A DNA stretch of 19,209 nt from Tannerellaceae bacterium (GTDB taxonomy: Bacteria > Bacteroidota > Bacteroidia > Bacteroidales > Tannerellaceae): positions 1-19,209 of the forward strand of contig JAITAD010000039.1 of assembly GCA_031284275.1 (NCBI GenBank). The letters run 5' to 3'. The position numbers and the translations under genes were made by a program. Below, in pieces: positions 15,594-19,209 of the stretch; within the stretch, counting starts at the first letter, position 1; each line of letters opens with the position of its first letter. Below the pieces are notes generated by a model. The model did no database searches. It had not been told where the DNA came from and worked only from the letters and a program-made list of their open reading frames with translations.

Positions 15594-17246
15594 TCAATAA
15601 GCGAAGGTGGCTTCGACGTAGTCCTCGTTCTCCCATGGCGCCTTGATTTCTTTCCAGATGGTGGCGCCGACGATCATCTCGATGTCCCTATAGAAGTTGA
15701 TGGCGCCTTGGAAGCCGGCATAAGGGCCACCGGCATCGTAGTTGTGGAGTTGTTTGAGGGGGATACCCATCTTCTGGACACAGAACTTCTCCTTGATACC
15801 GGCGCAGAAGACGTCGGGGTGGTACAACTCGATGAGTTTGTCCATCTCATAGTGGCTGAGGTCGTCGATAACGAGGGAGCCTTTCTCCATCTGGTTCATC
15901 AGGCCGTGGTACTCGTTGAACTCCATACCCTGTTCTTCGAGGGCTTTGAGTTCGGCTTCGGTTTTACGGGGATTGTAACGCCTCTCGTCCTTAGTGACGG
16001 TGATTTCCTCGATGTTACGGCTGTCGGCGTCGATTTGTATGGTGGGGATGACGCGGCGCCCTTCGTAGTCGTCACGGTGTCCGAACTCATAACCGGCGGC
16101 GAGGGTGGTCATACCCAGCTCTTCGAAGAGGTCCTGATAATGATGTGCACGCGATCCGCCGACGAAAAGCATGGCGGTCTTGCCGGCGGTACGCTTGCGC
16201 GCCTGTTCAGCAGCGGCGCGTACGGCGACCATCTCCTCTTCGATTACCTTTTCGACACGGTCTGTCAGTTCGGCTTCACCGAAATACTGCGCTATCTTGC
16301 GAAGCATCTTGGCCGTGGAGTTGGCGCCGATAGGCTGTACCTTGATCCAAGGGATACCGAAAGCGGTCTCCATCATTTCGGCGACGTAGTTGATGGAACG
16401 GTGACACATGACCATGTTGAGGTCGGCGGTGTGTGCGTTTTCGAATTTCTGGATGGTGGAGTTGCCGCTGAAAGTGGCGATGAGGTTGATACCGCATTTC
16501 TCGAAGACGCGTTCCAACTCGAAAGCGTCACCGCCGATGTTGTACTCGCCAAGGAGATTGACACGGTATTTGAGAGAGCCGCGTACGGTGTCGTCACGGC
16601 CGATGAGGTTTTTGAAGAGGCCGTTGTTTGCGATGTGGTGCCCTGCGGATTGGGAAACGCCGCGGTATCCTTCGCAGGAGAAACCGAAGATGTTGATTCC
16701 TCCACCGATTTCCTCTTTCATGTGGCGGGCGACACGGTGGACGTCATCGCCGATAAGCCCGACGGGACAGGTAGAAAAGACGGCTATCGTCTTGGGATGG
16801 AAAAGTTCGTAGGCTTCGCGTATGGCCTGCTTGAGCTTCTCCTCTCCGCCGAAGACGATATTGGAGTCCTGCATGTCGGTGGAGAAGCAGTAGGTGATGA
16901 AGTTGGGATCGTCCGGCGCTTCGGGCTTGGTCTGGTTGCGCCGCGTGAGCCACGAATAGAAGCCGCAGCCGATAGGGCCATGGGTGATGTTGATGATGTC
17001 ACGCGTGGGTCCAAGTACCACACCCTTACATCCGGCGTAGGTACATCCGCGCTGGGTGATAATACCGGGTACGGTACGGACGTTGGACTGTATTTCGGGA
17101 GGCGTCTGCGCATCGCTCATGACCATGGCCTTAGCGCGTTTGCGGGCGACCTTCTTGGGGTATTTTTTGACTACTTCGTCTCGAAATGCCGAGAGGGCCG
17201 AGATGATTTCGTCAGTAGAGCGGAGTTTGTCTTTTGTCTCTATCAT
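15594..17246 (-). CDS. nifD: Nitrogenase MoFe protein alpha chain
   Basis: A 550-residue alpha subunit. P-cluster cysteines are C68 (RGCTYAGCKG), C94 (GPIGCGFYS) and C160 (STCPVGLIGDD). FeMo-co ligands are C281 (MVMCHRSINY) and H501 (QLHNYDAGGPY). Active-site residues equivalent to Azotobacter Gln191 and His195 appear in GVSQSAGHH (Q199, H203), Val70 in KGVVLGP, and Arg359 in GGSRAHH (R366). These favour Mo nitrogenase over V or Fe-only forms. Residues about 399-455 form the insertion seen in Clostridium pasteurianum NifD. NifD and NifK together reduce N2 with electrons from NifH. The gene is 22 bases after nifI2. Confidence 0.97.
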   Translation of the reverse strand: MIETKDKLRSTDEIISALSAFRDEVVKKYPKKVARKRAKAMVMSDAQTPPEIQSNVRTVPGIITQRGCTYAGCKGVVLGPTRDIINITHGPIGCGFYSWLTRRNQTKPEAPDDPNFITYCFSTDMQDSNIVFGGEEKLKQAIREAYELFHPKTIAVFSTCPVGLIGDDVHRVARHMKEEIGGGINIFGFSCEGYRGVSQSAGHHIANNGLFKNLIGRDDTVRGSLKYRVNLLGEYNIGGDAFELERVFEKCGINLIATFSGNSTIQKFENAHTADLNMVMCHRSINYVAEMMETAFGIPWIKVQPIGANSTAKMLRKIAQYFGEAELTDRVEKVIEEEMVAVRAAAEQARKRTAGKTAMLFVGGSRAHHYQDLFEELGMTTLAAGYEFGHRDDYEGRRVIPTIQIDADSRNIEEITVTKDERRYNPRKTEAELKALEEQGMEFNEYHGLMNQMEKGSLVIDDLSHYEMDKLIELYHPDVFCAGIKEKFCVQKMGIPLKQLHNYDAGGPYAGFQGAINFYRDIEMIVGATIWKEIKAPWENEDYVEATFAY

Positions 17247-17268
17247 GGTTGTTCTCTTTCGGTTGAGC

Positions 17269-17643
17269 TTAGTCGAGGGAGGCGTCTCCGGAAAGGCCGT
17301 TGTGAACGGTATAGGAGTCGAGGGTATTGACGACCATTATCTTGCCATCGCCACTCTTTCCGGTGGAATTGACTTTGAGGAGGGTTTCGATAGCGAGGTC
17401 TTTCTTCTCGTCGGTGACGACAAGGGTGATCATGCGCTTGGCTTTGAGGCGCGAAGGTCCGTCGGCGACGACCGGCACGTCGTCATCGATCGTTACTGCG
17501 GCCTTGACGGAGGCGAAGTCCCCCCGCCCCTGTCCCCGCCCGAGGACGGGCATTGCTGTAAAGGAGGGTAATCCTACCTCGGCCAACGCTTGCTTGGTTT
17601 CTCCCATCTTGGCGATGCGGATAACTGCGAGTATGAGCTTCAT
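17269..17643 (-). CDS. nifI2: PII-like nitrogenase regulator NifI2
   Basis: A 124-residue PII-family protein: MKLILAVIRIAKMGETKQAL at the N-terminus, GRGQGRGDF leading into an enlarged T-loop, and a KSGDGKIMVVNTLDSYTV C-terminal signature. In methanogens and anaerobic bacteria NifI2 acts with NifI1 as a complex that binds the MoFe protein and blocks NifH docking when 2-oxoglutarate is low, a reversible switch-off by ammonium. The T-loop lacks an evident GlnB-type uridylylation motif. It lies three bases after nifI1 and directly before nifD, the characteristic place. Length matches the family. Confidence 0.93.
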   Translation of the reverse strand: MKLILAVIRIAKMGETKQALAEVGLPSFTAMPVLGRGQGRGDFASVKAAVTIDDDVPVVADGPSRLKAKRMITLVVTDEKKDLAIETLLKVNSTGKSGDGKIMVVNTLDSYTVHNGLSGDASLD

Positions 17644-17646
17644 GGT

Positions 17647-17970
17647 TCAGTCTTTTTTACCGCGAGAGATGGTGTAAGTCTCTTCCACAGGGGTAACGAA
17701 GATCTTACCATCGCCGGCCTGCCCTTTGTCGCCCGTTCGTGCGGAGTTGATGATGGTCTCGACGACGAAGTCTTTGTCCTTCTCGTGGATGACGATGAGC
17801 AGGAGGTCTTTGGGCAACTCGTCGTAAGTGATATTCCCGACCTTCAATCCGCGCTGCTTACCGCGCCCGAAGACGGATAACTTGGTGACGGCGGGAAAGC
17901 CCGCATTGAAAAGGTCTTTCATGACCACCGGAGATTTTTCCGGCCGAACAATGGCTCTGATAAGTAACAT
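17647..17970 (-). CDS. nifI1: PII-like nitrogenase regulator NifI1
   Basis: A 107-residue PII-family protein starting MLLIRAIVRPEKSPVVMKDL, with FGRGKQRGLKVGNITYDELPK as the T-loop region and GQAGDGKIFVTPVEETYTI as the C-terminal nucleotide-binding signature. It forms a hetero-complex with NifI2 for post-translational control of nitrogenase. The gene is 24 bases after nifH and three bases before nifI2; this tight pair implies balanced expression. The position between nifH and nifD separates it from GlnB/GlnK, which usually accompany amtB. Confidence 0.93.
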   Translation of the reverse strand: MLLIRAIVRPEKSPVVMKDLFNAGFPAVTKLSVFGRGKQRGLKVGNITYDELPKDLLLIVIHEKDKDFVVETIINSARTGDKGQAGDGKIFVTPVEETYTISRGKKD

Positions 17971-17994
17971 AGGATTTTGTTTTTGTGGTTTGTA

Positions 17995-18834
<840 letters not shown>

Positions 18835-18858
18835 TTAGTTCAACTTCGCCCTTCTACA

Positions 18859-18875
18859 TTCAAATAGTGTGCCAA
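18859..18875 (-). promoter_or_regulatory. Candidate sigma-54 (-24/-12) promoter of the nif operon
   Basis: The minus strand reads TTGGCACACTATTTGAA. Against the consensus TGGCACG-N4-TTGCW it has a perfect TGGCAC, exactly ten bases between the GG and the -12 dinucleotide, and TTGA in place of TTGC. Transcription would start near 18849, about 30 bases before the nifH ATG. No TAnnTTTG box of the housekeeping type was seen in its place. Confidence 0.65.
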
Positions 18876-19100
18876 AAAACTTTCGAAGCGTTGTATGATT
18901 TAGGTATAACGCATATATTAGAGTGAATGATAAAGAGTTATGGCGTTGAAAAAGATATTTCGGGATAGCATGGAGTTGGAAAGGAATGAAGGTAAAAAAG
19001 CTACATTTTGGTAGTGAAAATACAAAAATGTAGTAAATTGGGCTTAAAAAAGGCATAGATTCCCACGTGGTTTCTCCTATCCCTTCAACCTTCAACAGAA
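18876..19100. other. nifH upstream regulatory region
   Basis: This AT-rich stretch contains no supported gene. A minus-strand open frame of 86 codons (18835-19095) covers the sigma-54 element, is rich in Phe, Leu and Ile, and matches no family I know. The notable content is a perfect inverted repeat at 19001-19033 and, at 19083-19096, two tandem copies of CTTCAAC. Confidence 0.5.
19001..19033. repeat. Perfect 9-bp inverted repeat, candidate activator site
   Basis: CTACATTTT (19001-19009) and AAAATGTAG (19025-19033) are exact reverse complements separated by 15 bases. The centre is about 145 bases upstream of the -24 element, within the range of sigma-54 enhancer sites. It is not an exact NifA site (TGT-N10-ACA): the nearest spacing match has CCA for ACA. 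It has no T-run and no gene in position to make it a terminator. Confidence 0.55.
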
Positions 19101-19209
19101 ATGGCCGGACGGAATATTCGTGCAGTACCCCAGCCCCGTTACGGTAGCGCTACGAGTGTCCCCTCCGTGCCACGACCCTCAGTAAAATACCCGAAGGGTA
19201 CAGAGGGGG
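19101..19209 (+). CDS. Possible start of an unidentified open frame (cut by window edge)
   Basis: An ATG at 19101 is followed by 36 open codons to the window end. The peptide is rich in Pro, Ser, Arg and Gly, with PRYGSATSVPSVPRPSVKYP in its middle. I do not recognise a family. The DNA here is more GC-rich than the neighbouring nifH upstream region and contains several short palindromes, so it may instead be a dispersed intergenic repeat that happens to be open. No Shine-Dalgarno or promoter box is apparent. Treat as tentative. Confidence 0.2.
   Translation, partial: MAGRNIRAVPQPRYGSATSVPSVPRPSVKYPKGTEG
19160..19208. repeat. Nested short hairpins at the right edge
   Basis: TACCC-GAA-GGGTA (19188-19200) is a perfect five-base stem with a three-base loop. 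It is enclosed by CCCCTC (19160-19165) pairing with GAGGGG (19203-19208). The palindrome GTAGCGCTAC (19144-19153) lies just before. The function is unknown; the arrangement suggests an intergenic repeat or structured RNA continuing beyond the window. Confidence 0.35.

Noticed and set aside
12687..17330. Very long plus-strand open frames opposite nifE, nifK and nifD (481, 394 and 585 codons)
   Set aside because: They are exact antisense shadows of strongly supported nif genes, arising from GC-biased codon use. Their translations show no family motif and are rich in Asp, Gly and Val as expected from reverse-complemented coding sequence.
18835..19095. Minus-strand open frame of 86 codons upstream of nifH
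   Set aside because: It spans the sigma-54-like element, has an AT-driven Phe/Leu/Ile/Tyr composition, lacks a ribosome-binding site and matches no known family.

Overview
The window reads as chromosomal DNA from an anaerobic, nitrogen-fixing member of the Bacteroidetes, most likely Bacteroidales. The phylum call rests on Bacteroidetes-type promoter boxes (TAnnTTTG, once with TTTG 19 bases upstream), weak or absent Shine-Dalgarno sequences at many genes, a BspA-like leucine-rich-repeat surface protein with a C-terminal tail resembling a type IX secretion sorting domain, and a GNAT acetyltransferase beside argG as in Bacteroides. The clostridial/methanogen-like nif gene set (nifI1 and nifI2 between nifH and nifD, an insertion in NifD, a short NifK) points to a strict anaerobe. 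All taxonomy here is inference from the sequence alone.

Layout, left to right. (1) 1-2078, minus strand: thiS, thiF/moeB-like, a GNAT acetyltransferase, a 352-base gap with its own promoter candidate, then the first 27 codons of argG running off the left edge. (2) 2157-3614, minus: dnaX. (3) 3671-5485, plus: a secreted beta-propeller/di-haem cytochrome c protein, divergent from dnaX. (4) 5492-10489, minus: a 1665-residue BspA-like repeat protein, convergent with the cytochrome gene. (5) 10598-18819, minus: one nif operon read nifH, nifI1, nifI2, nifD, nifK, nifE, nifN, a NifX/NifB-C-domain protein, and a thioredoxin-like [2Fe-2S] ferredoxin. It closes with a strong intrinsic terminator at 10530-10576. 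(6) 18820-19209: nifH upstream region with a sigma-54-like -24/-12 element, a perfect 9-bp inverted repeat about 145 bases further upstream, and a plus-strand open frame and small hairpins at the right edge.

How the genes work together. NifD and NifK form the MoFe protein and NifH its reductase. NifE and NifN form the FeMo-cofactor scaffold. The NifX-like protein is probably a cofactor carrier and the ferredoxin a candidate electron donor. NifI1 and NifI2 are expected to shut nitrogenase off when fixed nitrogen is plentiful. The radical-SAM core of NifB, NifV and dedicated NifU/NifS are not in the window and must be encoded elsewhere. The thiS-thiF-GNAT-argG end concerns sulfur-carrier activation and arginine biosynthesis; no functional link to nif can be shown.

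The most notable points are the apparent sigma-54 control of nif in a Bacteroidetes, the free-standing NifB C-terminal-like domain, three unrelated genes whose -7 boxes sit only 7-9 bases before the start codon, and a recently expanded approximately 745-bp super-repeat inside the giant surface-protein gene.
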